The notes under the pieces were generated by a model. It was given only the letters and a program-made list of their open reading frames with translations, ran no database searches and was not told the origin of the DNA. Positions 35,153 to 45,880 of a stretch of 64,000 nucleotides of DNA are shown here, one piece after another. Source of the stretch: Agriotes lineatus (taxonomy: Eukaryota > Arthropoda > Insecta > Coleoptera > Elateridae); NCBI GenBank assembly GCA_940337035.1, contig CALNHX010002782.1, positions 62,001 through 126,000 of the forward strand, written 5' to 3'. The position numbers and the translations under genes were made by a program. The stretch's first letter is position 1. Every line of letters starts with the position of its first letter.

Positions 35153-36856
35153 ATGATGACCGCTAATCAAGAAACATCAGATAATAATTTGTATAGCTCA
35201 ACAGCTACTTCACTGCATGCATTAAGTGACATACATGACAATAAGGATATTAAGAAATTAGATATTAAACAAGAAATCATTGTAAGCAGTAATGACATTA
35301 GTGATTATGCGGAAATTGATATTAAATGTGGCATTGAAATTAAAGGCCAAAATTTTATTGATCAAAATTCAATACCACAGAGTTTGGTTACATATACGAA
35401 GCCTCGGAAAGGCGAGAAACCTTATTCTTGTTTTCTTTGTGAATATAAAACTGTTCGCAAAAAGAGTTTAGTTGCACATACAAAATCACATACAGGCGAA
35501 AAACCTTTTCGTTCTGTTTGTGAATATAGAACGGTACGAAGATATGATTTAGTACAACATGTGAAACTTCATACAGGCAAAAAACCGTATTCTTGTTCTG
35601 TTTGCGAATTTAAAACCGCCCATAAAAATAGTTTAGTCGCACATATGAAATCTCATACAGGCGAGAAACCTTATTCTTGTTCTGTTTGTGAATATGCAAC
35701 TGCATACAAACATCATTTAGTCACGCATATAAAATCTCATACAGGTGAGGAACTTTATACCTGTTCTGTTTGTGAATATGCAACTGTATACAAACATCAT
35801 TTAATCTCGCATATGAAATCCCATACAGGCGAGAAACCTTATTCTTGTTCTGTTTGTGAATATGCAACTGCATACAAACGGAATTTAGTCTTGCATATGA
35901 AATCTCATACAGGCGAGAAACCTTTTTATTGTTCTGTTTGTGACTATAGAACGGTACGAAGATGTGATTTAGTACAACATGTGAAACTTCATACAGGCGA
36001 AAAACCGTATTCTTGTTCTGTTTGCAAATTTAAAACCGCCCATAAAAATAGTTTAGTCTCACATATGCAATCTCATACAGGTGAAAAACCGTATTCTTGT
36101 TCTGTTTGCAAATTTAAAACCGCCCGTAAAAATAGTTTAGTCACACATATGCAATCTCATACAGGTGAAAAACCGTATTCTTGTTCTGTTTGCAAATTTA
36201 AAACCGCCCTTAAAAATAGTTTAGTCACACATATGCAATCTCATATAGGTGAAAAACCTTATTCTTGTTCTGTTTGTGAATATACAACTGTAAACAAACA
36301 GAATTTAGTCACACATATAAAATCTCATACAGGCGAGAAACCTTATTCTTGTTCTGTTTGTGAGTATAAAGCTGTCCAGAAAAATCAGGTAGTCATCCAT
36401 ATGAAATCTCATACAGGCGAGAAACCGTATTCCTGTTCTGTTTGCGAATTTAAAACCGCCCATAAAAATAGTTTAGTCACACATATGCAATCTCATACAG
36501 GTGAAAAACCTTATTCTTGTTCTGTTTGTGAGTATAAAGCTGTCCAGAAAAATCAGGTAGTCATCCATATGAAATCTCATACAGGCGAGAAACCTTATTC
36601 TTGTTCTGTTTGTGAATATAAAACTGCATACAAACAACATTTAGCTAGGCATGTCAAAACTCATACAGGCAAAAAACCTCATCTCTGTACTGTTTGTAAA
36701 TACAGTGCGGCACGAAAATCTCAATTAGTTAGTCATATGAAAACTCATACAGGCGAAAAACCTTATTCTTGTTCTGTTTGTGAGTATAAAGCTGTCCAGA
36801 AAAATCAGGTAGTCATCCATATGAAATCTCATACAGGCAAGAGACGATTTACGTAG
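35153..36856 (+). CDS. C2H2 zinc-finger protein A (17 fingers, one broken)
   Basis: The frame is 567 residues. Residues 1-80 are acidic and finger-free, including LDIKQEI, which fits a SUMO acceptor site (psi-K-x-E). Then come 17 C2H2 units of 28 residues with TGEKPY(S/T)C linkers, so a sequence-specific nuclear DNA-binding protein is expected. Finger 2 lacks its first Cys (FRSVCEYRT; copy B has FCCSVCEYRT), a clean three-base loss. Fingers fall into a few recurring types (KTAHKNSLV, ATAYKHHLV, KAVQKNQVV). The frame stops at TGKRRFT; two further finger-like units continue in other frames to about 37150. The ATG follows CTAGCC and is conserved in B. No KRAB, BTB or ZAD domain is visible. Confidence 0.88.
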   Translation: MMTANQETSDNNLYSSTATSLHALSDIHDNKDIKKLDIKQEIIVSSNDISDYAEIDIKCGIEIKGQNFIDQNSIPQSLVTYTKPRKGEKPYSCFLCEYKTVRKKSLVAHTKSHTGEKPFRSVCEYRTVRRYDLVQHVKLHTGKKPYSCSVCEFKTAHKNSLVAHMKSHTGEKPYSCSVCEYATAYKHHLVTHIKSHTGEELYTCSVCEYATVYKHHLISHMKSHTGEKPYSCSVCEYATAYKRNLVLHMKSHTGEKPFYCSVCDYRTVRRCDLVQHVKLHTGEKPYSCSVCKFKTAHKNSLVSHMQSHTGEKPYSCSVCKFKTARKNSLVTHMQSHTGEKPYSCSVCKFKTALKNSLVTHMQSHIGEKPYSCSVCEYTTVNKQNLVTHIKSHTGEKPYSCSVCEYKAVQKNQVVIHMKSHTGEKPYSCSVCEFKTAHKNSLVTHMQSHTGEKPYSCSVCEYKAVQKNQVVIHMKSHTGEKPYSCSVCEYKTAYKQHLARHVKTHTGKKPHLCTVCKYSAARKSQLVSHMKTHTGEKPYSCSVCEYKAVQKNQVVIHMKSHTGKRRFT

Positions 36857-37185
36857 TTGTTCCATTTGTAAATATACAACTGCATACAAATGTGATTTAG
36901 TCACACATATGAAAACAGGTGAATAATTTTAATGTGATTCTGTTTGTGTATATACAACAGCCAAAAAACATATTTTAGTTATGCATGTGAAAACTCATAC
37001 AAGTGAATAGTCTTATTGCTGTACTGTTGTATATTTAGATTGGCAGTAAGAGATTATTTAGTTTTCATATAAAAACTAATACGAGCAGAAAACCTTATTC
37101 TTGTTCTGTTTGTGAATACAAAACGGCCCCTAAATTTGATTATCTTATGCATACAAAAATTGATAGTGATAAATAGAAAACTCAT
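36857..37185 (+). pseudogene. Decayed 3' fingers of gene A
   Basis: Finger-like pieces continue out of frame: CSICKYTTAYKCDLVTHMKT at about 36862-36922, then further Cys/His remnants to about 37170, broken by several stops. Matching remnants follow gene B, so the decay or the C-terminal truncation started before the duplication. Confidence 0.7.
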
Positions 37186-38095
37186 CAGGGAAGGAATTTT
37201 ATTAATGATTGAATTGAGAAATTAATTTCTTAAAAAAATAATTTAGCTAATATTGTGAGGAATTGGTAACTTAGTTATAATTAGGCTAGTAGAACTTACA
37301 GTAAACAGAAAACTAACAACATGGTACCCTATGTAAACAAGCTTGGTGGTATGTGTACAATTTTAGAATAAATTCATAATAATTATGAGTGCGTCATTTC
37401 CGGCGGTTACAAATCATCAGTGCCCAGGATCACAACAGCTTATTTTGTCATAAATTAGGTATATAACTAGAAATTAAAGGAATAACATTAGCCAGTATTA
37501 TTAGCATTTTTTAATTGTTAGGGGTGGAGGGCATTTTAACAAGCGATCGAAAACATTTCTTCTTATGTGACTTATAATTTTTGTAAAACAAAAAATGTTA
37601 TGTTCATTCAGAAAATATTGAACACCAAACTGACGTCAAACATCAGCTTTCAATAATATCGTTTAGCTTCTGTCCACAATTTAATTTGAGGTTATAATGA
37701 TAATAGTGAGGACTTATGTTCAAATTTCAAGCACACCTTGAGGAGAAATTTTTTCGATTACTATATAAAATTAATTCGTTCCATGTTGTGTTGTATGAAA
37801 TATATTTAGTATGATGTTTACACCCTTTTGCTAAAAGGTTCGACAATCTGTTAATTGAATAATAATCATGCCTTTGTTTATTTTAATCTTTAACTTTAAT
37901 ATTATTCACTTGTGAATTATGTGTGTAGGTATATGTGTATAGTATATGTGTAATTGTAAATTTAATAAATTAAATAAAAAATCTATTTTCTATTTCTAAG
38001 TTATTATACCCGTATGATTAATTAGAGAGTTTTCCATTTAAAATTTAATTTTATATTTCCAGGTAAACTATGGGAAGATATATTCGCTAACTAAG
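37186..38095 (+). other. 3' flank of gene A
   Basis: Non-coding sequence aligned with the flank of gene B. Possible poly-A signals AATAAA lie near 37367 and 37965. At 37575-37590 (TTTTGTAAAACAAAAAATG) it is the empty form of the site filled in copy B at 59450, and at about 38007 it lacks the pogo element found in B. Confidence 0.6.
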
Positions 38096-39785
38096 TGAAC
38101 TACAGTTAGTCAACTACCTACACTTTTCTTTGAAGCCTTAATACAAAAGCCTTCCAGCCACTAGATCAATACACTAACTGTAAGGTACTGCCACTCCATA
38201 CCTTGCATGAGAAAGTTGTAAGATAAAGATAACAAATGCAATAAGGAAGATAACAGTTTTGGGGATTTTTTTGATGGTATAATGGTATATTAAAAATATG
38301 TTAGATTATGTCACTTATTATCGTTCAAATAATTTTAATAAATACTGACAAGTTCGTAGACAATGTTATGGCAAGTTGGAAAAGTAAATAAATTTGATAT
38401 ACAGCAACTAAAACAGAGAATAAGTTGGTGGTCGTTATGGCAAATGCATCTAATTTATAATGACTGACAGGTTAATTTTGCAACATCAGATGATAGTGAT
38501 TTTGCTTAATTACAGAGGTGTTTCGAAGCGTTACAAAAGTTTTATGCAGCGGTTCTGTATTCGTATCATGATGCCAGCAATCAATAACGTAGCTGATGGG
38601 TTAAAAATCAGTGTAAGGAAGCAAAGGAATGTAAAGAGCATGTGAAAAGCAACCTGAATATGATAGAAGATTACAATACAGTTCTAGATAACTTTTGAAC
38701 CAGTGTTTATAAACTAATAGTGAATAAAAGCAATCAAAGTGAGCTTAGTGTGTTCCAGAATTGACATTTATGCAAAAACAATTTAGTGGACAAGGAAAAA
38801 CATTGTAAAAACTTACTTGAAACAATTATTGTTAACTTGTTGCTATGATATCTAGATGTCTAATTATTGTTGTTAATTCGGGACGCTAAGCCAGAAGCTG
38901 TTAATAATATTATCTAACAAGTGTTAATTGATTTCGAACATTAAAAGTTATAATTTGTGCCAGTTCTTGGTTTTTATTTAATCACCAATGTGTAGAGTTC
39001 TTGAATGCTTAATTCCGTAAAGTTATATAGTGCAGTGCCAGAAGAAATTGGTGAGCAAACTTCGCCCATTTGTGTTCGACTTCGGAGCTATACTTATTGC
39101 GGCGCATTATGAGGCTGCAGAAAGCAGATATCAGTGTGCAATGTGTAGTGGGCCCTTGCTTGTGGCATATCAGAAGACAGCAGCAGCGGAAACCACTCCA
39201 GAGAGAAATTACGAGTTTAGCGTTTCTTGGAAACGTAATTCAGGTACGAGGTCCACTTTTGAAGGCCGATACCAAAAGGCAGAGAGGTACACAGCAACAT
39301 GGAACAGCTAGGACAAACATCGTTCGTTATCCAGAGATAGGCAGCAGCCGCAGGGAACGTTCCAGAAGAAAATTACGAGGTTGGCGTCACCAAATTATGC
39401 AGAATTTGGAGAAGAATTTGGCCAGCAACCAAAACAGAAGAGAGTTCTCGTCACATATGACGTAAATAAAACAACTACAGGATAGCCCAAACACTTAATT
39501 CGTTAAACTGCATTGTTTTTGATTACCTGAGGTGGATTTATTAATTTTTGGTTTATTTGCAATCAAATTGCACTGAAATTTTGTGTGTTCGAACAGCTCT
39601 GTGTACATTCAATTGTAGAGGTTATCTGTCACTTGTTTAAAAGTGGGTATTTGCCATACTAGAATAAAAGTTATACAATGTTACAACTCAACCCTTCGAT
39701 TTGAGCGACAACCGGCGCATTAATTTTGAAATTAGTTGCCAATAAATGAAATACAGTGCCTTCAGAGATGATCGAACGTTTCTGA
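38096..39785. other. No recognisable gene
   Basis: Overlapping frames at 39030-39311 and 39070-39465 are moderately GC-rich but have no motif I recognise, and two overlapping frames without conservation do not support a gene. The rest is AT-rich. Confidence 0.4.
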
Positions 39786-39788
39786 ATG

Positions 39789-39965
39789 GTCATGGTTATA
39801 CAACGTATGAGTAATATGTTGGTGGCACTGTAAGTCTATGTCAAAACTGACGGAAAACCTAACCTGATAACCTCGAATTTGACATAGACGTACAGTGCCG
39901 CCAACATACTATTCATAACGAAACTCCGGCGACTCGCCGGCGAGCCGCTGGCGAACGACTATGAA
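39789..39965 (-). repeat. Core-sharing palindromic element, asymmetric copy
   Basis: AATATGTTGGTGGCACTGTA plus AGTCTATGTCAAA pairs with TTTGACATAGACGTACAGTG plus CCGCCAACATA. The single core AACCTAACCTGATAACCTCG is the loop. The right end holds CGACTCGCCGGCGAGCCGCT, which is found reversed at 10190. Confidence 0.75.
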
Positions 39966-40036
39966 TACGGCTGTAAGTTTTGTTTGTTTGAAATATATTT
40001 GACATGAAAAACTAATACCTATATAACTTATATACA

Positions 40037-40345
40037 GGGTGTCCAGTAAAGGTGTTCCGTTAATTTAGTAATAGATTCAGCGATGAAAACCACGCTTAAA
40101 AGTTCATATCAACATAGGACGTTTTCAGCATGTTGATGTTTAAACAAAGATAAACTTTTTTCAAAAATCTGGAAAATGCCTATAGATATTCTAATGAAAC
40201 TTGGTGTAGGTTAGTATTTCATAAAGTGGCATTGTTTGGTCAAAATAACCTTAATTAATTTCCACCAGTGGCGTGTACCGAGGCCACCTCAATTACCTTA
40301 TTTTATAAAAATCGGGTACGCCACTGTTTTTTAACCAATAGTTAG
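40037..40345 (+). mobile_element. Truncated end of a U-type mariner element
   Basis: It starts after TATA with CAGGGTGTCCAGTAAAGG and is clearly similar to the left arm of element U (AAACTTGGTGTAGGTTAGTA; CACCAGTGGCGTGTACC; GTACGCCACTG). No right terminus is found; it ends against the reverse-transcriptase relic at about 40345. Confidence 0.7.
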
Positions 40346-40372
40346 TAGTGGCCAGTACTTTGTAATCTGTAG

Positions 40373-41370
40373 TAGCGATGTGTCGATCCGGTCGGACTCG
40401 GTACAAACGAACGAATCCGGGCCAGGCTCGATTTGGATCGAATCCAAGTTTCGAGTCCGGATTCGTTCCGAGGAACGAAAAGGTCGCGAGGCGTCAATTA
40501 TCGCGGACATTCATTCCTTTGACATTGCGTTATAATTCAATCCATTTCAATACAGAATACAATACAATGTTTTGTCTTAAGTTGAGGGGGAACAGCAAAC
40601 GATGATGGTGTTCGTTTTAAAGGTTCGAAGCGACGTCGACAGGCGACACATGATACGGCCGAAGTTGCATGCTTTTTTATCAGTTATCAGTGATTTACGG
40701 CTTTTGGGCGTTTTGTAGGTATCCATATGATTTCAAGTTTCAAACATAAAAACGTACTGAATTACGGACGGTGTGACCACTGACCAAAACAAAGTTACTA
40801 TGCAACATCAACTGCATATTTATCACATTTTTATTCTTTGAAATTTGTAACACAGGTTTTTTTTTGTTTATAATTTTTGCCCTTTCAATAGCGAACACTT
40901 TTCGTCTGTATTCTGATTATTGCTCAATTTCTGTTCTACTTGTCGTTTCGCCAAGTGCATCATTGTTATTGTAAAAATGAACAAAAAACGTACTGAAATT
41001 TGGAACCTGTTTGGTGTAGTCGGTGGGAATATTGCAAAATGTACATTCTGTAGTGGTACATTTTCCTACAAAGGTGGTGCAACAGCTAATTTAACTAGGC
41101 ATTTAAAGTTTGAATTTCCTGCGTAAGTCACTAATGCGGTCTTAACCGAGGAGCTGAGACCGCGAGAAGCGCAGCCAGCGCGTTGTTCGTTCCGAGATCC
41201 GGATCCGAGTGACGGGGTACCGCCGTACCCAAAGAAGTACTTCTTTGGCCGTACCGCTAGCGTCTGCAAATCGATTTCGTTCCGAGGAACGAATTAGACG
41301 GACTCGTTTCACTTGCGGAATGGGATTGGAATGAACGAGTCCGCAAAAGTATCGAAACTTTCCATCACTA
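40373..41370 (+). mobile_element. Short hAT element with BED-finger exon
   Basis: It is flanked by perfect 8-bp duplications ATCTGTAG (40365-40372 and 41371-41378). The ends are TAGCGATG and TAGTGATG with weak further pairing. It is 998 bp, GC-rich at both ends, with one remnant of transposase coding sequence. It splits the reverse-transcriptase relic on the minus strand. Confidence 0.85.
40977..41126 (+). pseudogene. BED zinc finger of a hAT transposase
   Basis: The frame from MNKKRTEIWNLFGVVG holds AKCTFCSGTFSYKGGATANL and TRHLKFEF. This is the BED pattern with CxxC and the first His; the second His is replaced (RHLKFEF). BED fingers bind the ends of hAT elements. The rest of the transposase is missing. 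Confidence 0.75.
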
Positions 41371-42320
41371 ATCTGTAGGCTGCCATTCTGGCTTCACCTT
41401 CCAAGAAGATGTGCAGAGGTGGCAGATTTAAGATAGCATTCAGTGCTTTTCCTGAGGTGCCTTTAAAGGCTCCAGTGATGCACCGATTAGCTAGATATTG
41501 TATTCTGCTGATTTTGTGGATCGCAGTTGCTTGTTTTATTTTGGGCCACCAGGCGATTATTCCATATGAAATTATTGGTCGGACTATGGTTTTGTACAGC
41601 CAGAGGGTCAGTTCCGGTTTGAGCCCCCACGTACTATCTATAGCTCTTTTCTCAATAACGAATGTTTGTATGCACCTGGTGATTTTTTTGTCTAAGTGGG
41701 AGTTCCAAGTTAGTTTGGAGTCGATGGTTAGACCTAAGTACTTAACCTCGTTCTCCCAGTTGACATTTGTCTCAAACAGTTTTATGTTGATTCTGTTTGT
41801 GATGTTCTTTCTTCGAGTGAAGGCTTTGCTGGGATTAATTCTAAGATTATTCTCTAGACGCCACTCTTCGGTTATCTTTAGTGCTGATTTCATTACATTG
41901 TCTACGGTTCTTTGGTATTTATCTTGAATCAGTATGACAATGTCATCAGCGTATCCTTGAGTGTAGTAGCCTTTGTTATTGAGTTGGATCAGCAGTTCAT
42001 CAACTGTAAGGCACCACAGGCGTGGAGAAAGAACTCCTCCCTGTGGAAATCCCCTTGTCGCCTGCACTGTCTTTTCCTTGTCAAATAACTTGACTTTTAC
42101 AACTCTAGTGTTGAACATTGCCATAGACCATCTTATCGTGGTGTTATCGATCTGATGGTTTGTCATTGCTCTTTCAATAGAGTGGTAGGAGGTGTTGTCG
42201 AAGGCACCTTCTATGTCTAGAAATGCTCCGACTGCATACTCCTTATACTCCAAGGTTCTCTCAATTTTCCCCACTAGTTGGTGTAATGCGGTTTCACATG
42301 ACTGCCCTAGAAGGTTCGAA
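41371..42320 (-). pseudogene. Jockey/R1-type reverse transcriptase fragment
   Basis: A continuous minus-strand frame of about 315 residues covers most of the RT domain: LGQSCETALHQLV, AFLDIEGAFDNTSY, ATRGFPQGGVLSPRLW, GYADDIVILIQ (catalytic Asp pair intact), VKYLGLTIDSKLTW and thumb motif IISYGIIAWW. It starts abruptly at about 42320 against a tandem repeat, and its tail continues beyond the hAT insertion at 40348-40372 (reading RLQSTGHY). The endonuclease and start are missing. The RT core looks well kept, so it decayed or inserted relatively recently. Confidence 0.88.
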
Positions 42321-42321
42321 T

Positions 42322-42600
42322 GGACAGTTGTAGAACCTCCCCCACCACTTGGCCTTGAAACTGAAGCCAAATTTCAAAGCCACAGCTCAAGGCTAAACTT
42401 CAGGACAGTTCTAGAACCTCCCCCTACCACTTTTTCTTGAAACCGAGGCTACACTTCAAGTTAAGGCCAAATTTCAAGGCCACAGCTCACTGCTAAACTT
42501 CAAGGAGACAGCTCAATTCTCGAACCACCCCCAACACATGGCTTTGAAACCGAGGCCAAACTTTACGGCCAAGGTTGGTCCTACTCCTCCCGCCACTTAT
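42322..42600. repeat. Degenerate tandem repeat of about 80-100 bp
   Basis: Three units start at about 42324, 42407 and 42508. Each holds CTAGAACC(T/A)CCCCC, TTGAAAC(C/T)GAGGC, CCAAATTTCAAGG and CCACAGCTCA-type words. It abuts the 5' edge of the reverse-transcriptase fragment and has no coding frame. Confidence 0.65.
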
Positions 42601-43186
42601 CTTTTTATTCAAGGTCATGGTTAGTGTTCTCATCAAATTACATTTGAACCCTAGCTTAGACCGTTCGGTCAACCTGACACTTCCAACAAGTTTAATGAAA
42701 GAGGCAAATATTTTCATAAATTGTTTTAATAACATATAAAGGTATATACAGATAAACAATTAACACTAATGCTATAACTGCCTCCTGGAGTATTTTCGTG
42801 TTTGCAATCACGGCGTCCTTACCCACCAGAAGTCGACTTGTGCGAAAATGAAGATGCGTTGCAATAATTAGAAATGGTGCCCTTGAAGTCAGTAGTAGGA
42901 GCTGGCAACCTTGACTGTGAAATTGAGTTTGTATTAGTTTGCGTGCAGCATTTTACTTGATTTTGTTCATAGGTTTATAGGTAACAGAGAGAGTAACAAG
43001 GAGCGTAAATGGGTTGACATATATGTGATGCGATGTCATAATATTCAACATCAAGCGAGAATAAAAAATCATCGTCATGAACACAACCGCGAGGGTTGCA
43101 ATCTCGTCTAAGCATTGTGCATCGGGTGATTTTAAACCCTTCGTAAAGGGCTCTCAACGTGAAGTCGGTAAAAACCTGCTGTTATT
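42601..43186. other. No recognisable gene
   Basis: AT-rich sequence with only short frames. No repeats or motifs were placed. Confidence 0.4.
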
Positions 43187-44220
43187 TTAATTTTCAAAAT
43201 ACCATTCAAAATTGTCTAACCTCGTATCCTGAAAACACATTCGCCTAAGTGTGTTGGTTGATGGCACATTTTCACTAACGGCATATTTTATGAGAGCGGC
43301 CAAGTCAATCATTTTTAATCTCCCGGTATTAGTTGGAGATGATTTAAATGCACCAATGCATATTCTCACAGCTTTATACTGAATCCTATCTATTTTTTTA
43401 GTTGTTGCTACCTCCACAGGGGTTGTAGTTGGTTTATTAAGGCGAAGCTTGCGTCACGATAGGAAATGTTAGCTGCCTGCCGAAATCAAAGATATCGCTG
43501 GACGACACTCGCGAAACAATTGCCGCAAGCACGCCGTGCAATCGCGCGCCTGGAGTGGATCGGTCCACTTTTGTTGTTTTGTAGTGTGATTTCGTTTGTA
43601 CAGGAACTGTTGAAATGAAAAATAGGTGCCGAAATTCATTGCGACTGTCGATGGAAACCAGCTAGGTGAACGCGAGCGATACACAAGCAAGGTAGGCCAA
43701 TAATATTGTAATCTTTGATTTAGTTAAAATTAAATTGCAGTCCACTGCTGCTATCGTAAACAGTAGTGTTGTGTTTGAAGATGACCCGTAAAATATGCTA
43801 CCATAACCGTTTATTAATGACCTGTAGAAAAGTAGAGCTATACTTGGTGCAGACCCCCATGCTTTTTTACAAACACTACTCAAAATATTGAGACCTCTTT
43901 CATAACGATTTTTTGTATATTCTAACATGTGAGTAATCGAAAATAAAATCAAACTTGGCTTTGAAAAATGAAACATGTCAATTGTGAATTCATATTATGT
44001 TCGATATGGACTATTATAATAACTGTCATATTAAAATTAAAAACATCTGATGTAATATACCACATGACTTAATTCTTTCAAAGCCAGGCTTTATTTCGTT
44101 TTCATTTGCTGACATGTTATATGCTGTGTCCAGAGGAGTTTTGGGTCAAGTATTATTCCCAGATATCTATATCTGTTTACTATGGGAATCAAGTCTCCTC
44201 CTATAGGAAAATGTATAAAA
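43187..44220 (-). pseudogene. Decayed non-LTR reverse transcriptase, C-terminal part
   Basis: On the minus strand, blocks appear in order: FPIGGDLIPIVNRYRYLGII and LDPK (palm end) at 44210-44130; RGLNILSSVCKKAWGSAPSI and LFYRSLI at about 43895-43795; GYGSIFYGSSS; and, after about 250 unrelated bases, KIDRIQYKAVRICIGAFKSS at about 43400-43340. They belong to a jockey/R1-like RT thumb and tail. Several frame changes and an insert at about 43440-43690 make it non-functional. Confidence 0.8.
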
Positions 44221-44399
44221 AATTACAAACTTTAAAATAATTAGGTGTTACGGAAATGTTCTTTTATCCATGGGTTACATAGGTTAGGTTGTTTTATTTT
44301 TATAAATATACTGTTACATGTTTGTATTACTTGAGTACGTAAAAAAACAATACACAAGACAATTGGAATGCGTACGTTAGTGAACGAAGCCTAGTGAAC

Positions 44400-45880
44400 A
44401 CAAGAAAGAGACAAATTAAACAAGATCACTGGGAGAAATTTACGAAGGGAATGGAAAACGATCTATATGGAGCACACGGGGAATGCTAAGAAGAAACAAG
44501 CAAGAAATAAAAGATACCGTACAAACCAACAAAATTACAGTCGAAGAGTGGCAAAAGTATTTTAAAAACGTGTATAAGGGAGAAGAAGAAAATGACCAAT
44601 CTGAGTTTGAAGAAGCAGAAGAACAAAACATACAAATAACAGTTGAACAAACGACAGATATTGTTAAACACCTAAAAAGTCGAAAAAGTCCAGGACCAAA
44701 CGGCATCACAAACTAGATGCTAAAATATGGAGGAAGCCACGTATATCAAGGACTAACACAACTCTTCATGACCATAATAAAGAAAGGACAAATACCTAAA
44801 GAATGGAAAACCAGTACCACAATACCAATATTTAAAAAGACCAAAAAACATCCCCCGAAAAATACCGAGGAATAACGCTTCTAAATATTACGTTAAAAGT
44901 ATTTACAAAAATAATATTACATTTATTAACTGAAGATATCCAAATACGAGACGAGCAGCAGAGATTCAGAAAAAACAGATCTACTGTCGACGCTATATTC
45001 ATGGTAAAACAAATTTCGGAAAAATCCAGAGAATTTAACAATCCAGCATATATGTGCTTTGTGGATATGACCAAAGCCTTCGACAGGGTACAACTAACAG
45101 ACGTTATCCAAATAATGCAAGGAAAGCATGTTAATCAGAAACGAATCAACCTCACATACGAAATGAACACACAATGTAAAACGAACATCAGAGTAGGACA
45201 TGTACTGAGTGAAGACGTACAAATAAACACCGGAATAAGACAAGGCGATTCGCTCAGCCCTTTCATTTTCAACCTTATCATGGATAGAATAATGGAGAAT
45301 TTTCCTAGAACATTAGGATATAGAATGGGGTAACACATAGTTCGCTGACGACTCTGTGTTAATCGCGGACACTGAAGATAATTTGCAAAGGCTCCTTTAC
45401 ATCTTCAATCAGGAAGCGAAGAAGTTAAACATGACTATTAACACAACAAAAAAAATGTATGGTAGCCTCTAAAGAACATACAAGATGCAATTTAGAACTG
45501 GAAGGAAGAATAATAGAACAGGTTAGCACCTTTAACTACCTGGGAACAACAATAAGTAGCCACGGAGACTTACAACAGGAAGTAAAACAGCAAACTATGA
45601 AAGTCTCATAAATAGCAGGACGGAAAAACAAATATTTTACAACTGAAAGCGAAACAAAAATGTATAAAACAGCAGTGAGGCCCATTTTAACATATACAGT
45701 GGAGACAAGGGCGAATACTTCTAGAACGATACAAATGATGACGACCACAGAAATGAAAGTAATCAGAGACATACACGAAAAAATGTTATACGGCCGAGTC
45801 AGAAGTGAAGAATTGCGACAATTAAGTAACATCTAAGGGGCTTAATGGGGAAAAACAACCGGCAGCCTACTTATATGGAA
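44400..45880 (+). pseudogene. RTE-like reverse transcriptase, several shifts and stops
   Basis: Blocks in order: VEEWQKYFKNVYKGEEE (pre-RT); KSRKSPGPNGITN then a stop in place of the next residue; IPKEWKTSTTIPIFKK; RSTVDAIFMVKQISEKS; CFVDMTKAFDRV; TGIRQGDSLSPFIFNLIMDR; FADDSVLIADTED-like residues in another frame at about 45340; FNYLGTTIS; and AVRPILTYTVETRA. This is the RTE-type endonuclease/RT family common in insects. The endonuclease is not found and the 5' end is probably truncated. No poly-A tail or duplication was identified. Confidence 0.85.

Larger units (their letters stand above)
34130..38095 (+). repeat. Segmental duplication, copy A
   Basis: From about 34140 (ATAATGGTCTTCCAAACGAA) to about 38090 (CTATGGGAAGATATA) the sequence aligns with 55668-63405, including 5' leader, coding region and about 1.2 kb downstream. 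Differences are insertions: a hairpin in A (34773-35008), and an arm element plus a pogo element in B. Copy A lies about 21 kb before copy B, in the same orientation. Confidence 0.85.

Noticed and set aside
35400..36850. CRISPR-like regularly spaced repeats in the zinc-finger genes
   Set aside because: The 84-bp period is coding (28-residue C2H2 units with TGEKP linkers) in a eukaryotic setting; no spacers exist.
39030..39465. Overlapping plus-strand frames as a gene
   Set aside because: Two frames overlap with no recognised motif, splice context or codon pattern to choose between them.
41409..41927. Plus-strand frame of 172 residues
   Set aside because: It is the antisense of a clear reverse transcriptase with intact motifs on the minus strand.
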